From assembly GCA_052380005.1 (NCBI GenBank), contig JBQTCJ010000006.1: 64,000 nucleotides of DNA; one strand, given 5' to 3'. Position 1 is the stretch's first letter. Every line of letters starts with the position of its first letter. Source of the DNA: Salinarimonas sp052380005 (GTDB lineage Bacteria; Pseudomonadota; Alphaproteobacteria; Rhizobiales; Beijerinckiaceae). The notes below the pieces were generated by a model. It was not told where the DNA came from and ran no database searches. It was given only the letters and a program-made list of their open reading frames with translations. Both the position numbers and the translations under genes were made by a program. Positions 1 to 8,473 of the stretch are shown one piece after another.

Positions 1-715
1 CCTCGAGCGCGTCCTCGGCCCGCGCGGCGCGGGCCGCGAGCCGGGCGAGGCGCACGGGACCGAGGCCCTCCGCCGCCAGCAGCGGCGCGATCCGCCGCAG
101 CCGCGCGCGGGCGAAGCGCGGGGCCGCGTTCGACGGGTCCTGGACGAAGTCCCACTCGCGCGCCACGCAGGTGGCCACGAGGCGTGCCTTGGGCAGGTCG
201 AGGAAGGGCCGCGCCAGCACGAGCCCGTCGAGATCCGCGCGCGGGCGCATCCCGGCGAGGCCGGCGGGCCCCGAGCCGGCGCAGAGCCGCATCAGCACGG
301 TCTCGGCCTGGTCGTCGCGGTGATGTGCGGTGAGGATCGCGCCGGCGCCGGCCGCACGGGCGGCCTCCGCGAGGAGGGCGTAGCGGGCGGCGCGCGCGGC
401 GTCCTGGACGCCCCGAATCGGCTTCTCGCCCGGCCAGGCGCGGATCTCGTGGGGAAGCCCGACCTCGCTCGCCCATGCGGCGACCCGCAGCGCCTCCGCG
501 GCCGAGCCGGGGCGCAGGGCGTGGTCGATCGTGACGACGCGGGTGGACGTGCCGGTCTCGCGGGCGAGCGGCGCGGCGAGGCGCATGAGCGCGACCGAAT
601 CGGGGCCGCCGGAGATGGCGAGGATCAGCCCGGTGTCGCGGAAATCACGGAAGTGCGGCGTCAGGCGGCTCCGCGCCTCGGCATCGGCGAGGGGAGCGTC
701 GTCCGGCACGACCAT
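1..715 (-). CDS. tilS: tRNA(Ile)-lysidine synthase, C-terminus cut by window edge
   Basis: TilS makes lysidine at the wobble C of the CAU-anticodon tRNA-Ile, in the cytoplasm, using ATP. The N-terminal PP-loop motif SGGPDSVAL lies at about residues 35-43, followed by the N-type ATPase core with TIDHALRPGS and a TAHHRDDQAET segment, all typical of TilS. The ATG at 713-715 was chosen because it precedes the PP-loop by about 34 residues and sits 13 bp after the cpoB stop. About 238 codons are present; the substrate-binding C-terminal domains lie to the left of the window. The order cpoB-tilS is common in alphaproteobacteria. Confidence 0.93.
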   Translation of the reverse strand, partial: MVVPDDAPLADAEARSRLTPHFRDFRDTGLILAISGGPDSVALMRLAAPLARETGTSTRVVTIDHALRPGSAAEALRVAAWASEVGLPHEIRAWPGEKPIRGVQDAARAARYALLAEAARAAGAGAILTAHHRDDQAETVLMRLCAGSGPAGLAGMRPRADLDGLVLARPFLDLPKARLVATCVAREWDFVQDPSNAAPRFARARLRRIAPLLAAEGLGPVRLARLAARAARAEDALE

Positions 716-728
716 CGCGGGCGAGGGC

Positions 729-1667
729 TCAGCCGCAGGAGGCGCGGCGGCGCTCGCGCTCGACCGCCTCGCGCACGGGCATCGAGGCGTCGTCGTAGCG
801 GCGCGTGAGCTCCGCGAAGGTGGCGCAGGCCTGCTCGCGGGCGCCGAGCTCGACGAGCGAGGTGCCGAGCTTGAGCATCGCGTCGGGCGCCTTGGGCGAG
901 TCCGCGTGCTCGGTCGAGACCTTGAGGAACTGCTCCGCCGCCTCCCGGTGGCGGCCGCGCTGGGCGTAGGTCTCGCCGAGCCAGAAGGTGGCGTCCGGCA
1001 CCAGCGCGTCGCGCGGGTGGGACTGGAGGTACTGGCGAAAGCCCATCTCGGCGCGCTCGTATTGGCGCTGCAGCAGGTAGGCGTAGGCCGAATCGTAATC
1101 GAAGCGCGGATCCTCCGAGCCGGTGGCGGCGATGGACGGACCCGCTCGCTCGACGGACGGCAGAGGCGCCTCGCCGCGCAGGATCGCGGCGATGTCGAGC
1201 GGCGCGCCGCCACCCTCCGGCGGGGGCGCCTCGGCGGCGCCGAGCGGCGTCGAGGGCGTCGTGGTGCCGAGCGGCTGGGGCGCGCCCGGTGCCGAGGGGC
1301 TCGTGCCCGGGTCGAACGCGTCGGAGCGCTGGCCGGGCGCCGCCGAGGGCGCTCCGGCCGGCGCCGTCGCCGGCGGCGGGAGGGCGGAGGCGGGGCCGCC
1401 CATCTCCTGGAAGCGGAAGTCGACGTCCTCCTGGAAGCGCTGCAGCTGCTCGCGCAGCTGGCGGTTCTGGAACGTCAGTTCCTCCACCTGCCCGGAGAGG
1501 CGGCGCACCTCCTCCTCGAGCTGGTTGAGGCGTACGACGACCTCCGTCGCGCTCTGGGCGCGCGCGGGCGCGCTACCTGCGAGGAGGGCTGCGAACGGAG
1601 CGGCCGAGGCGAGCGCGACGAGCGCGAGCGCCGAGGCGAACGCGACGAGGGAACGGGGAAGGAGCAT
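729..1667 (-). CDS. cpoB: Tol-Pal system periplasmic protein CpoB (YbgF)
   Basis: This periplasmic partner of TolA coordinates outer-membrane constriction with peptidoglycan synthesis at division. The 312-residue product starts MLLPRSLVAFASALAL, a Sec signal peptide ending near ARAQ. A heptad-rich coiled coil follows (LNQLEEEVRRLSGQVEELTF) with a Gln-rich continuation, then a Pro/Ala-rich linker of about 90 residues, then C-terminal TPR repeats (YAYLLQRQYERAEMGFRQYL and FWLGETYAQRGRHREAAEQF). That is the full CpoB layout. An upstream in-frame ATG at 1766 would add a 33-residue non-secretory leader, so the ATG at 1665-1667 is preferred. The gene lies just upstream of tilS and is probably co-transcribed with it. 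Confidence 0.92.
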   Translation of the reverse strand: MLLPRSLVAFASALALVALASAAPFAALLAGSAPARAQSATEVVVRLNQLEEEVRRLSGQVEELTFQNRQLREQLQRFQEDVDFRFQEMGGPASALPPPATAPAGAPSAAPGQRSDAFDPGTSPSAPGAPQPLGTTTPSTPLGAAEAPPPEGGGAPLDIAAILRGEAPLPSVERAGPSIAATGSEDPRFDYDSAYAYLLQRQYERAEMGFRQYLQSHPRDALVPDATFWLGETYAQRGRHREAAEQFLKVSTEHADSPKAPDAMLKLGTSLVELGAREQACATFAELTRRYDDASMPVREAVERERRRASCG

Positions 1668-1749
1668 GGAGCGCGGTACCGATCGGTGCGGGGAACCTCC
1701 CGATACCACAGTCGCCCGGGGCGGCCAAAATATGGCGTGGGGCGGCCGC

Positions 1750-3054
1750 TCAGGCCGGCGGGTCACCCTCGCCGCGAGCGTGCTGCTCGGCCTCGACCGC
1801 GGCCGCCAGGATCGCGAGCGCGACGCCTTCCGCCGCCGCGCGCACGTCGGCGAGGGAGGGGAAGCTCGGGGCGATGCGCAGGTTCTCGTCGCGCGGGTCC
1901 GTGCCGCCGGGCCAGGTCGAGCCCGCCGGCGTCATGGCGATGCCCAGCGCCTTGGCGGTGGCGACGACCTTCCTCGCCGTACCCGGGCGCACGTCCACCG
2001 AGACGAAGTAGCCGCCCCGCGGGCGCGCCCAGCGCGCCGCGCCCGTGCCCGCGAGCCGCGCCTCGAGCGCCGCCTCGACCGCCGCGAACTTCGGCGCGAG
2101 CAGCGCGCGATGCCGGTCCATGTGCGCGGCGAGCCCCGCCGCGTCGCCGAAGAAGCGCACGTGGCGCAGCTGGGCGAGCTTGTTGGGGCCGATCGTGCGC
2201 AGGCTCGCCTTGGCGAGGTACCAGGCGACGTTGGCGGGCGAGGACCCGAAGAAGGAGAGGCCCGCGCCGGCGAAGGTCACCTTCGAGGTCGAGGCGAAGA
2301 CGAAGGCACGGTCCGGGTTTCCCGCCGCCGCGCAGGCGTCGAGCACGTTGGCGAGCGTGTCGCCCTCCTCGACGAGGTCGTGGACGGCGTAGGCGTTGTC
2401 CCAGAACAGCCGGAAGTCCGGCGCCGCGGTCTTCATCGCAGCCAGCGCCTCGACCACGCCCGGCGCATAGGTCTCGCCGGTGGGATTGGAGTATTTCGGC
2501 ACGCACCACATGCCCTTGACCGACGGGTCCTGCACGGCGCGCGCCACCGCGTCGACGTCCGGACCCTCGCCGGTGAGCGGCACGGGGATCATGCGAACGC
2601 CGTAGCCTTCGGTGATGGCGAAGTGGCGGTCGTAGCCCGGCACCGGGCACAGGAAGGCGATGGGGCCCTCCTCGCGCGACCAGGGGCGGGTCCCGCCCGG
2701 CACCCCGTGGAGCAGCGCCCAGACCAGGCAATCGTGCATCATCGCGAGCGAGGCGTTCTCGCCGACGACCACCTGCTCCGGTGGCGCGCCGACCATGCCG
2801 GCGAAGAGCCTGCGGGCCTCGGCGATGCCCTGCAGGCCGCCGTAGTTGCGCGCGTCCTCGCCCGCCTCGGTGTGGTAGTCGCCGTTGCCCGGCAGCGCGA
2901 GCATGGCGTTGGCGAGGTCGAGCTGCTCGGGCGCGGGCTTGCCGCGCGTCATGTCGAGCTTGAGCCCCTTCGCCCGGAACGCCTCGATGTCGCGCGCGAC
3001 CTCGGCGGCGAGCGCCCGCAGGGCGTCTGTGGTGAGTTCGGCGAGAGCGGGCAC
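1750..3054 (-). CDS. PLP-dependent aminotransferase, class I/II fold (AspT-like, PF12897 type)
   Basis: A 434-residue fold-type I aminotransferase. The N-terminal signature KLDMTRGKPAPEQLDL and the PLP-lysine region FASTSKVTFAGAGLSFF place it in the subgroup related to Corynebacterium aspartate aminotransferase AspT, formerly labelled MocR-like although it has no DNA-binding domain. NPTGETY and the C-terminal RPRGGYFVSVDV segment (substrate carboxylate binding) are also present. Aspartate/2-oxoglutarate transamination is the likely reaction, but specificity cannot be read from the sequence. The start is GTG (3052-3054). No operon partner is obvious; the cpoB promoter region lies downstream. 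Confidence 0.85.
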   Translation of the reverse strand: MPALAELTTDALRALAAEVARDIEAFRAKGLKLDMTRGKPAPEQLDLANAMLALPGNGDYHTEAGEDARNYGGLQGIAEARRLFAGMVGAPPEQVVVGENASLAMMHDCLVWALLHGVPGGTRPWSREEGPIAFLCPVPGYDRHFAITEGYGVRMIPVPLTGEGPDVDAVARAVQDPSVKGMWCVPKYSNPTGETYAPGVVEALAAMKTAAPDFRLFWDNAYAVHDLVEEGDTLANVLDACAAAGNPDRAFVFASTSKVTFAGAGLSFFGSSPANVAWYLAKASLRTIGPNKLAQLRHVRFFGDAAGLAAHMDRHRALLAPKFAAVEAALEARLAGTGAARWARPRGGYFVSVDVRPGTARKVVATAKALGIAMTPAGSTWPGGTDPRDENLRIAPSFPSLADVRAAAEGVALAILAAAVEAEQHARGEGDPPA

Positions 3055-3135
3055 GAGGGGCCTCCGGACGGCTGTGGATCGCCGGAGGTTAAGGAGCCGG
3101 CCGGCTTCGCTGTCAAGCCGTGACGGCGCGCACCC

Positions 3136-4155
3136 TCACGCCGCCGTCCCGTCGCGCGGATCGCGGGGCGCCTCGAACTGGCCGCGCTTGCGGAAGCGCT
3201 TGAGGTAGGCCGGCACGATCGCCTCGACCGCGGTCGAGGCGATGCCGATCCCCTCGAGCGTGCGGCCCTCGGCCTTCGCCGCCTCGGACACGACGTTGTC
3301 GGAGGCGAGCATCTTCAGCTGGTCGCGGGTGAGCACGATCTCGTCGGGCAGGAGGCCGAGCGTGACCTTGTCGAGCGTCTCGGTGAGCCCCGCCTGGAAG
3401 CGCGCGAGCTTGTCGGGCAGCGTCAGGATCGGGCGGCGGCGCTCGGTGTAGCGCAGCACGAGCTCCACCACCTCGCGGAAGGTGAAGACCTCCGGCCCGC
3501 CGAGCTCGTAGACCTTGCCGCCGGCGACCGTCCCGTCCATCACGCGGGCGATCGCCTCGGCGACGTCGGCGACGTAGACCGGCTGGAAGCGGGTGTCCGC
3601 GGCGGCGATCGGCATCACCGGGAGCGCGCGCGCGAGCACGGCGAAGCGGGTGAAGAAGCCGTCTCCCGGGCCGAACACGATCGAGGGCCGCAGCACCACC
3701 GCGTCGGGCAGCGCCTCGAAGACCCGCGCCTCGCCCTCCGCCTTGGTGCGGCCGTAGCGGGACGCGCTCTCGGGATCGGCGCCGATGGCGGAGACGTGGG
3801 CGAGCGGCACGCCGACCTCGGCCGCGGCCCGCGCGACGGCCGCGGCGCCCTCCGTCTGCACGGCGGAGAAGGTCTGCTTGCCGCCCTCCTGAAGGATGCC
3901 GACGAGGTTCACCGCCCCGTCCGCGTTCTTCATCGCGGCGCGCACCGACTCGGGGAAGCGCAGGTTCGCCTGCACGGGCATGATCTGCCCGACGGTGCCG
4001 AGCGGCTGGAGGTGGTAGGCGAGATCCGGGCGGCGCACGGCGACACGCACGCGGTAGCCGCGCCGCGCCAGGATCTGGCAGACGTACCGGCCGAGGAAGC
4101 CGGATCCGCCGAAGACGGTGATCAGTTTCGCGCTCGGCCAGCCTGCCGCCTGCAT
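3136..4155 (-). CDS. NDUFA9-like NAD(P)-binding protein (atypical SDR)
   Basis: A 339-residue atypical short-chain dehydrogenase. The N-terminal TVFGGSGFLGRYV is the GxxGxxG dinucleotide-binding loop (about residues 13-25), followed by RVAVRRPD after strand beta2. The internal motifs AVNLVGIL, HVSAIGAD and RPSIVFGPGD are typical of the complex I NDUFA9-like/YbjT family. In alphaproteobacteria these proteins are linked to complex I assembly or lipid-quinone metabolism, and this one could act at the membrane surface. It is transcribed alone. No catalytic YxxxK motif is obvious, in keeping with a structural or binding role. Confidence 0.85.
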   Translation of the reverse strand: MQAAGWPSAKLITVFGGSGFLGRYVCQILARRGYRVRVAVRRPDLAYHLQPLGTVGQIMPVQANLRFPESVRAAMKNADGAVNLVGILQEGGKQTFSAVQTEGAAAVARAAAEVGVPLAHVSAIGADPESASRYGRTKAEGEARVFEALPDAVVLRPSIVFGPGDGFFTRFAVLARALPVMPIAAADTRFQPVYVADVAEAIARVMDGTVAGGKVYELGGPEVFTFREVVELVLRYTERRRPILTLPDKLARFQAGLTETLDKVTLGLLPDEIVLTRDQLKMLASDNVVSEAAKAEGRTLEGIGIASTAVEAIVPAYLKRFRKRGQFEAPRDPRDGTAA

Positions 4156-4277
4156 GGTCCCTCACCCCTCGCTCACGATGCGGGGGATCTCTAGAGCGTT
4201 CCGCAGCGCTGGGGAAGGGCGCGCGGTGAATTTGCCGCGCCCGGCGCGGGCTTTCCGCCCCCCCGACCCGGTCCGCG

Positions 4278-4649
4278 TCAATCGCGCCGGGGAATCTGCG
4301 GAACGCCGTGGCGGCCGCGGTCGACGACGCGCACCGGGATCGGCCGCAGCACGCGGTCCTCGTCGCGATGCCCACCGCCCCCGCCGCCGGAGCCGCCCTC
4401 GTGGTCGTCGTCCTCCCAGGGCAGCAGCATCACTGCCGTGGCGATGGCCGCGCCGCCGCAGGTGACGGCGAGCCCGAAGGCGAGGAGGATCACGGCGACG
4501 AAGCCGTTGGGATCTGTGAGCGCCAGGGTCGCCACGCCGCGGAAGTCGACCGCGACGAGCACGGCGGCGATCGCCATGCCGAAGCCGATCCCCAAGAACC
4601 CGTTCGTCACGAACAGGCGGATCAGCGGCTGCTTCATCAGGGCACGCAT
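4278..4649 (-). CDS. Small two-helix membrane protein, unknown function
   Basis: A 123-residue protein with two hydrophobic segments, GFLGIGFGMAIAAVLVAVDF (about residues 17-36) and FVAVILLAFGLAVTCGGAAI (about 50-69). A Gly/Asp/Arg-rich tail with a GGSGGGGGG stretch follows. The N-terminus MRALMKQPLIRLFVTNGF is basic and probably cytoplasmic. I recognise no family. It is read convergently towards the NDUFA9-like gene's upstream side and lies just before the tRNA-Leu promoter region. Confidence 0.7.
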   Translation of the reverse strand: MRALMKQPLIRLFVTNGFLGIGFGMAIAAVLVAVDFRGVATLALTDPNGFVAVILLAFGLAVTCGGAAIATAVMLLPWEDDDHEGGSGGGGGGHRDEDRVLRPIPVRVVDRGRHGVPQIPRRD

Positions 4650-4803
4650 GGGCGGCCCTCCTTCTCGAGCAAGAGCGCGTCTATGGAAGAGTACGCATCC
4701 GAGGCCATCCTGGATCCGTCCCCTTTACGATTTCCTGCATCTCCCTCGGATTCGCGGCGGGGCTCTGTCGGGTACGCGCCCCGCGCGGACGCGAGAAAGA
4801 CGA

Positions 4804-4831
4804 TTGACGGCGCCCGCGGACCTGCTATGAA
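4804..4831 (+). promoter_or_regulatory. Sigma-70-type promoter of tRNA-Leu
   Basis: TTGACG at 4804-4809 and TATGAA at 4826-4831 are separated by 16 bp. They lie about 20 bp upstream of the tRNA-Leu 5' end, a sensible position for its promoter. A GC-rich discriminator (GCCCCCC) follows the -10, as is usual for stable RNA promoters. Confidence 0.6.
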
Positions 4832-4851
4832 GCCCCCCACCGCGCGAGCGG

Positions 4852-4937
4852 GCCCAGGTGGCGGAATTGGTAGACGCGCTGGTTTCAGGTACCAGTGGTT
4901 AACAGCCGTGGAGGTTCGAGTCCTCTCCTGGGCACCA
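4852..4937 (+). tRNA. tRNA-Leu(CAG)
   Basis: A full class II tRNA of 86 nt. The acceptor stem GCCCAGG pairs with CCTGGGC, the discriminator is A73, and the CCA end is encoded. The anticodon arm is CTGGT-TTCAGGT-ACCAG with anticodon CAG. A long variable arm follows, then a T arm with GTTCGAGTC. It reads leucine CUG codons, the dominant Leu codon in this GC-rich genome. Confidence 0.96.
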
Positions 4938-5220
4938 AGCCGACGCAGATGCGTTGTGCGCCGAACTCCCCGATCCAAGTGAATTTTCGATACCGCCCGT
5001 GTTGCGCACGGATGGTCGACGCTCCTGCCGCGCTCGCTTCCACGCGCGGCGACGCGACGGAGTCGAGTACGGCTGAGCACGCCTTTCGAAGGCAGCGGGA
5101 CGACGGCCGCCGGCTCGACCTTTTCGATGAGATTCAACGCGACTGCTCTCCTCGGTTCAATGTTGCCGCTACTCTCGCCGATGAGTAGCATATCCTGGGC
5201 AGTACGGGAGAGAGCGCCGC
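4938..5220. other. Intergenic stretch after tRNA-Leu, no supported gene
   Basis: About 280 bp of lower GC than its surroundings. Open frames exist on both strands (plus frame through 5188; minus frame running antisense through the tRNA), but neither has a convincing start, RBS or known motif. A purine-rich GGGAGAGAG at about 5207 may be the RBS of the following small gene. Confidence 0.4.
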
Positions 5221-5358
5221 GTGACACCCGATGAGTTGGACAAGCTCCGTGCGGCGTCCCGCAGCTTCGTCGCCCACGCGCGCCAGGATGCTCATCCGGG
5301 TCTTGCCGTAGTGCCAATCAGCTTCCGGGCCAAGGCGGCCGCGAGGAGCGCGAGATGA
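5221..5358 (+). CDS. Small hypothetical protein, 45 aa
   Basis: A GTG-started ORF preceded by a GGGAGAGAG purine tract. The product begins VTPDELDKLRAASRSF and ends in a basic tail (FRAKAAARSAR). Its TGA overlaps the ATG of the next gene (ATGA, 5355-5358), which suggests translational coupling. It is too short to assign to a family. A two-gene regulatory or toxin-antitoxin-like unit is conceivable but not shown. Confidence 0.45.
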   Translation: MTPDELDKLRAASRSFVAHARQDAHPGLAVVPISFRAKAAARSAR

Positions 5359-5621
5359 CGAAACGAGCGACGACCGGCACGAAACGAACGGCGCCCTTCA
5401 AGACCCGCACATCCCGGGCAGGGCACGTGCTCACGCATGCCGTCTCCGTGGCTCCCTCGGGCAAGGTCCGTCTCCGCAAGCCACGGGCGGCGAAGCGCTC
5501 CGCCGACTACGCGGCCGCGATGGCACGCCTGGACGCGCTCCCCGCGGACTTTCTCGACTGGATGGACGACGTCCCGGCATGGCCGCTGGACGGGCCCGAG
5601 GTCCTGGGCGGCCGCCGATAG
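5355..5621 (+). CDS. Small basic hypothetical protein, 88 aa
   Basis: It starts in a 4-nt overlap with the upstream 45-aa gene. The N-terminus is strongly basic and Thr-rich (MTKRATTGTKRTAPFKTRT) and the C-terminal part is acidic and aromatic (ALPADFLDWMDDVPAWPLDG). The basic N-terminus and acidic C-terminus could suit a nucleic-acid or partner-binding antitoxin, but no family is recognised. No promoter of its own is visible, so it is probably co-transcribed with the upstream gene. Confidence 0.5.
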   Translation: MTKRATTGTKRTAPFKTRTSRAGHVLTHAVSVAPSGKVRLRKPRAAKRSADYAAAMARLDALPADFLDWMDDVPAWPLDGPEVLGGRR

Positions 5622-5632
5622 GCTCGTCCCGC

Positions 5633-5833
5633 TCACCCTTCCCCCATCAACCGATCCCTGATCGCCTTGTACCCCTCCACCGCGTGCACGGCCGGGCTGC
5701 CGTCCGCCTTCGGGCTCGTGTAGACGAGCGCGCCTTTCGCATGGGGGTGGGGCTCCACGCGGACGATGTGGGCGATGTTGATGAGCACCTTGGGCTTCTG
5801 GACGCTCTCGACGGTCAGCTCGATGAAGGGCAT
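5633..5833 (-). CDS. Small hypothetical protein, FlbD-like size and pattern
   Basis: A 66-residue protein beginning MPFIELTVESVQKPKVLIN, with a beta-rich pattern (IELTV, KVLINIAHIVRVEPH, GALVYTSP) and a helical C-terminus (AVEGYKAIRDRLMGEG). The short beta-strand arrangement resembles the FlbD/YlzI-like fold, but identity is too low to claim it. The gene is convergent with the preceding small pair and lies downstream of the alcohol dehydrogenase operon on the same strand. Confidence 0.55.
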   Translation of the reverse strand: MPFIELTVESVQKPKVLINIAHIVRVEPHPHAKGALVYTSPKADGSPAVHAVEGYKAIRDRLMGEG

Positions 5834-5934
5834 GGGGCGGCTCGGGGCTCCTCGCGGCGGGGGACGCTGGGGAGGCTAGCGGGGGTGCCTTGACGATTTC
5901 CTGACGCCCCCGCCCCGGGCCGAGCCACGCGCCC

Positions 5935-7092
5935 TCAGAGCGCCGCCTCGAACAGCCCCCTCAGGTTCTCCTTCGTCAGCTCCACCGGATTGCCGCCGCA
6001 GGACGGGTCGTCGAGCGCCATGGCGACCATCTCGTCGATCCGGTCCGCCGTCACGCCCATGTCGCCGAGCCGGCGGGGAATGCCGAAGCGGTCGTTGAAG
6101 GCCTGGACGAAGGCCCGGAAGCCCTCGTACCCGCCATCTATGCCGAAATACGGTGCGGCGCGGTCGAAGCGCTCGCGGATCGCCGGTGCGTTGAGATCGA
6201 GCACGGCGGGCATGCAGACCGCGTTCGTGGTGCCGTGATGGGTGTTGAACAGCGCGCCCACCGGGTGGCTCATGGCGTGGATGGCGCCGAGCCCCTTCTG
6301 GAAGGCAACCGCGCCCATGGCGGCGGCGGACATCATGTTCGCGCGCGCCTCGATGTCGCCCGGCGAATCGTACGCCCGCGGCAGGTTCTCGATCACGAGC
6401 CGCATGCCTTCGAGCGCGATGCCCTGGCTCATCGGGTGGTAGAAGGGGCTCGAGAACGCCTCGACGCAATGCGCGAAGGCGTCGAGCCCGGTGCCCGCGG
6501 TGATGGCCTTGGGCATGCCCACCGTCAGCTCCGGGTCGGCGATGACGACGGAAGGCAGCACCTTCGGGTGGAAGATGATCTTCTTCACGTGGGTCTGCGA
6601 ATTGGTGATGACGCTCGCGCGGCCCACCTCCGAGCCCGTGCCCGCCGTGGTCGGCACGGCGACGATGGGGGCGATGCCGCTCGCGTCGGCCCGGGTCCAC
6701 CAGTCGCCGACGTCCTCGAAATCCCAGATCGGCCGTGTCTGGCCCGACATGAAGGCGACCATCTTCGCGAGGTCGAGCCCCGAGCCGCCGCCGAAGGCGA
6801 CGACGCCGTCGTGCCCGCCCGCGCGGTAGGCCTCCAGGCCCGCCGCGAGGTTCAGCTCGTTGGGGTTCGGGTCGACCTCGGCGAACAGCGCCCTGCCGAG
6901 GCCGGCCTCCTCCAGGACGGCGAGCGCGCGGGCGGTGATCTCCATGGAGGCCAGCCCGCGATCGGTGACCAGCAGCGGCTTTGCGATCCCCGCCGCGCGG
7001 CAGGCCTGCGGCAGCTCGGCGATACGGCCGGCGCCGAAGCGGATGGCGGTGGGGTAGGACCAGGTGGCGCGGGGACCGGCGGGCGGGCTCAT
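5935..7092 (-). CDS. Iron-containing alcohol dehydrogenase
   Basis: A 385-residue Fe-ADH (group III) that should interconvert an alcohol and an aldehyde with NAD(P). The Rossmann-type nucleotide loop VAFGGGSGLDLAK and PTTAGTGSE are present. The metal-ligand helices DAFAHCVEAFSSPFYHP and AIHAMSHPVGALFNTHHG carry the usual Asp and three His ligands. The ATG (7090-7092) overlaps the stop of the upstream aldehyde dehydrogenase by 4 nt, so it is the last gene of the catabolic operon. With ALDH next door, it probably oxidises the alcohol group of the imported substrate or recycles the aldehyde. Confidence 0.92.
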   Translation of the reverse strand: MSPPAGPRATWSYPTAIRFGAGRIAELPQACRAAGIAKPLLVTDRGLASMEITARALAVLEEAGLGRALFAEVDPNPNELNLAAGLEAYRAGGHDGVVAFGGGSGLDLAKMVAFMSGQTRPIWDFEDVGDWWTRADASGIAPIVAVPTTAGTGSEVGRASVITNSQTHVKKIIFHPKVLPSVVIADPELTVGMPKAITAGTGLDAFAHCVEAFSSPFYHPMSQGIALEGMRLVIENLPRAYDSPGDIEARANMMSAAAMGAVAFQKGLGAIHAMSHPVGALFNTHHGTTNAVCMPAVLDLNAPAIRERFDRAAPYFGIDGGYEGFRAFVQAFNDRFGIPRRLGDMGVTADRIDEMVAMALDDPSCGGNPVELTKENLRGLFEAAL

Positions 7093-8471
7093 GAGCGAAC
7101 CTTCTTGAGGTGGTAGGATTTCGGGCGGGTGAGCGCGTGGTAGCCGAGCACGGAGAGCCCCGCGCCGCGGCCGGTGTCCTTGCAGCCGGTCCAGCAGAGC
7201 GCGGGATCGAGGTAGTCCGCGCGGTTCATGAAGACCGTGCCGGTCTCGACGCGGTCCCCGACGCGGGCGGCGCGCTCCGGGTCCGCGGTCCAGAGGCTCG
7301 CGGTGAGGCCGAAACGGCTGTCGTTCATCAGCCGGATCGCTTCCTCGTCGTCGGCGACCGGCATGATGCCGACGACGGGGCCGAAGCTCTCCTCGCGCAT
7401 CACGGCCATGTCGTGCGTGACGTTGGTGAGCACCTGCGGCGTCAGGTACGCGCCGCCGTCGTCGGCGGGGTCCTTGGCCAGGTGCGCGACGGCGCCGGCG
7501 GCGACGGCCGCGTCGATCTGCTCGCGCACGAGCCGCGCGAAGCGCACGTGCGCCATGGGGCCGAGCGTGGTCTCCTTGTCGAGCGGGTTGCCGAGGCGCT
7601 GCGCGCGCGCCCACGCCACCGCCTTCTCGACGAAGGCGTCGTAGAGGCTCTGGTGGACGTAGATCCGCTCTATCCCGCAGCAGCATTGCCCGGAATTGAA
7701 CATCGCGCCGTCCATCAGCCCGTCGACGGCCGCGTCGAGGTCGGCGTCCTCCATGACGTAGCCGGGGTCCTTGCCGCCGAGCTCGGTGGCCACGGGCACG
7801 AAGGTGCCCGCCGCCGCGCGCTCCATCGCCTGCCCGCCGGGCACCGAGCCCGTGAAGTTGACGAAGTCGACGGCGCGCCCGGCGATGAGCGCGCTCGACG
7901 TGTCGTGATCGAGGAAGACGTTCTGGAACACGTCCTCAGGGATGCCCGCCGAATGGAAGGCCTTCGCCATGCGCTCGCCGACGAGCAGCGTCTGCGTAGC
8001 GTGCTTGAGCAGCACGGTGTTCCCGGCGATCAGCGCCGGCGCCACCGTGTTGATGGCGGTCATGTACGGGTAGTTCCAGGGCGCCACCACGAAGACCACG
8101 CCCCAGGGCAGCCGGCGGATATAGCGGCGGAAGCTCTCGTCGTCGCTCACGGGAATGTCGGCGAGCGCGTCCTCGGCGATGGCCGCCATGTGGGTGCCGC
8201 GCTCGGAGAAGCCGCGGAACTCGCCGCCGTAGCGGACCGGCCGGCCCATCATCCGGGCGAGCTCGGGCACCACCTCGTCGTTCATGGCGCCCACAGCCGC
8301 GATGCCGGCGAGAACCAGCTCCGCCCGCTCGCGGATCGAGCGCGCGGCCCAGGCCGGCTGCGCGGCTCGGGCGCGGGCCGCGGCGGCGCGGGCGGCGTCG
8401 GCCGAGAGGGCCGGCCGCTCGGCGAAGACCGATCCGTCGATCGGCGAGATACATCTGAGGATCTGCGACAT
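7089..8471 (-). CDS. NAD(P)-dependent aldehyde dehydrogenase
   Basis: A 460-residue ALDH superfamily member. It has the PWNYPYMTAINTVAPALIAG segment, the general-base Glu in VATELGGKDP, and the nucleophile region NSGQCCCGIERIYV with three consecutive Cys. EESFGPVVGIM and the C-terminal LDPALCWTGCKDTGRG are also typical. The ATG at 8469-8471 is used here; a GTG six bases upstream (8475-8477) would make a GTGA overlap with the stop of the glutamine-synthetase-like gene and is equally plausible. By position, it may oxidise a gamma-glutamylated aldehyde, by analogy with PuuC and the isopropylamine pathway. That role is inference. Confidence 0.93.
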   Translation of the reverse strand: MSQILRCISPIDGSVFAERPALSADAARAAAARARAAQPAWAARSIRERAELVLAGIAAVGAMNDEVVPELARMMGRPVRYGGEFRGFSERGTHMAAIAEDALADIPVSDDESFRRYIRRLPWGVVFVVAPWNYPYMTAINTVAPALIAGNTVLLKHATQTLLVGERMAKAFHSAGIPEDVFQNVFLDHDTSSALIAGRAVDFVNFTGSVPGGQAMERAAAGTFVPVATELGGKDPGYVMEDADLDAAVDGLMDGAMFNSGQCCCGIERIYVHQSLYDAFVEKAVAWARAQRLGNPLDKETTLGPMAHVRFARLVREQIDAAVAAGAVAHLAKDPADDGGAYLTPQVLTNVTHDMAVMREESFGPVVGIMPVADDEEAIRLMNDSRFGLTASLWTADPERAARVGDRVETGTVFMNRADYLDPALCWTGCKDTGRGAGLSVLGYHALTRPKSYHLKKVRS

Positions 8472-8473
8472 GC

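Noticed and set aside
531..2519. Long plus-strand ORFs of 600+ codons across tilS, cpoB and the aminotransferase
   Set aside because: They are antisense to clear family members, full of Arg/Gly/Ala runs typical of GC-rich shadow frames, and lack an RBS or any motif.
4895..5188. Plus-strand ORF starting inside tRNA-Leu, and the opposite-strand ORF 4637-5317
   Set aside because: Both cover the tRNA gene, have no RBS and no recognisable motif.
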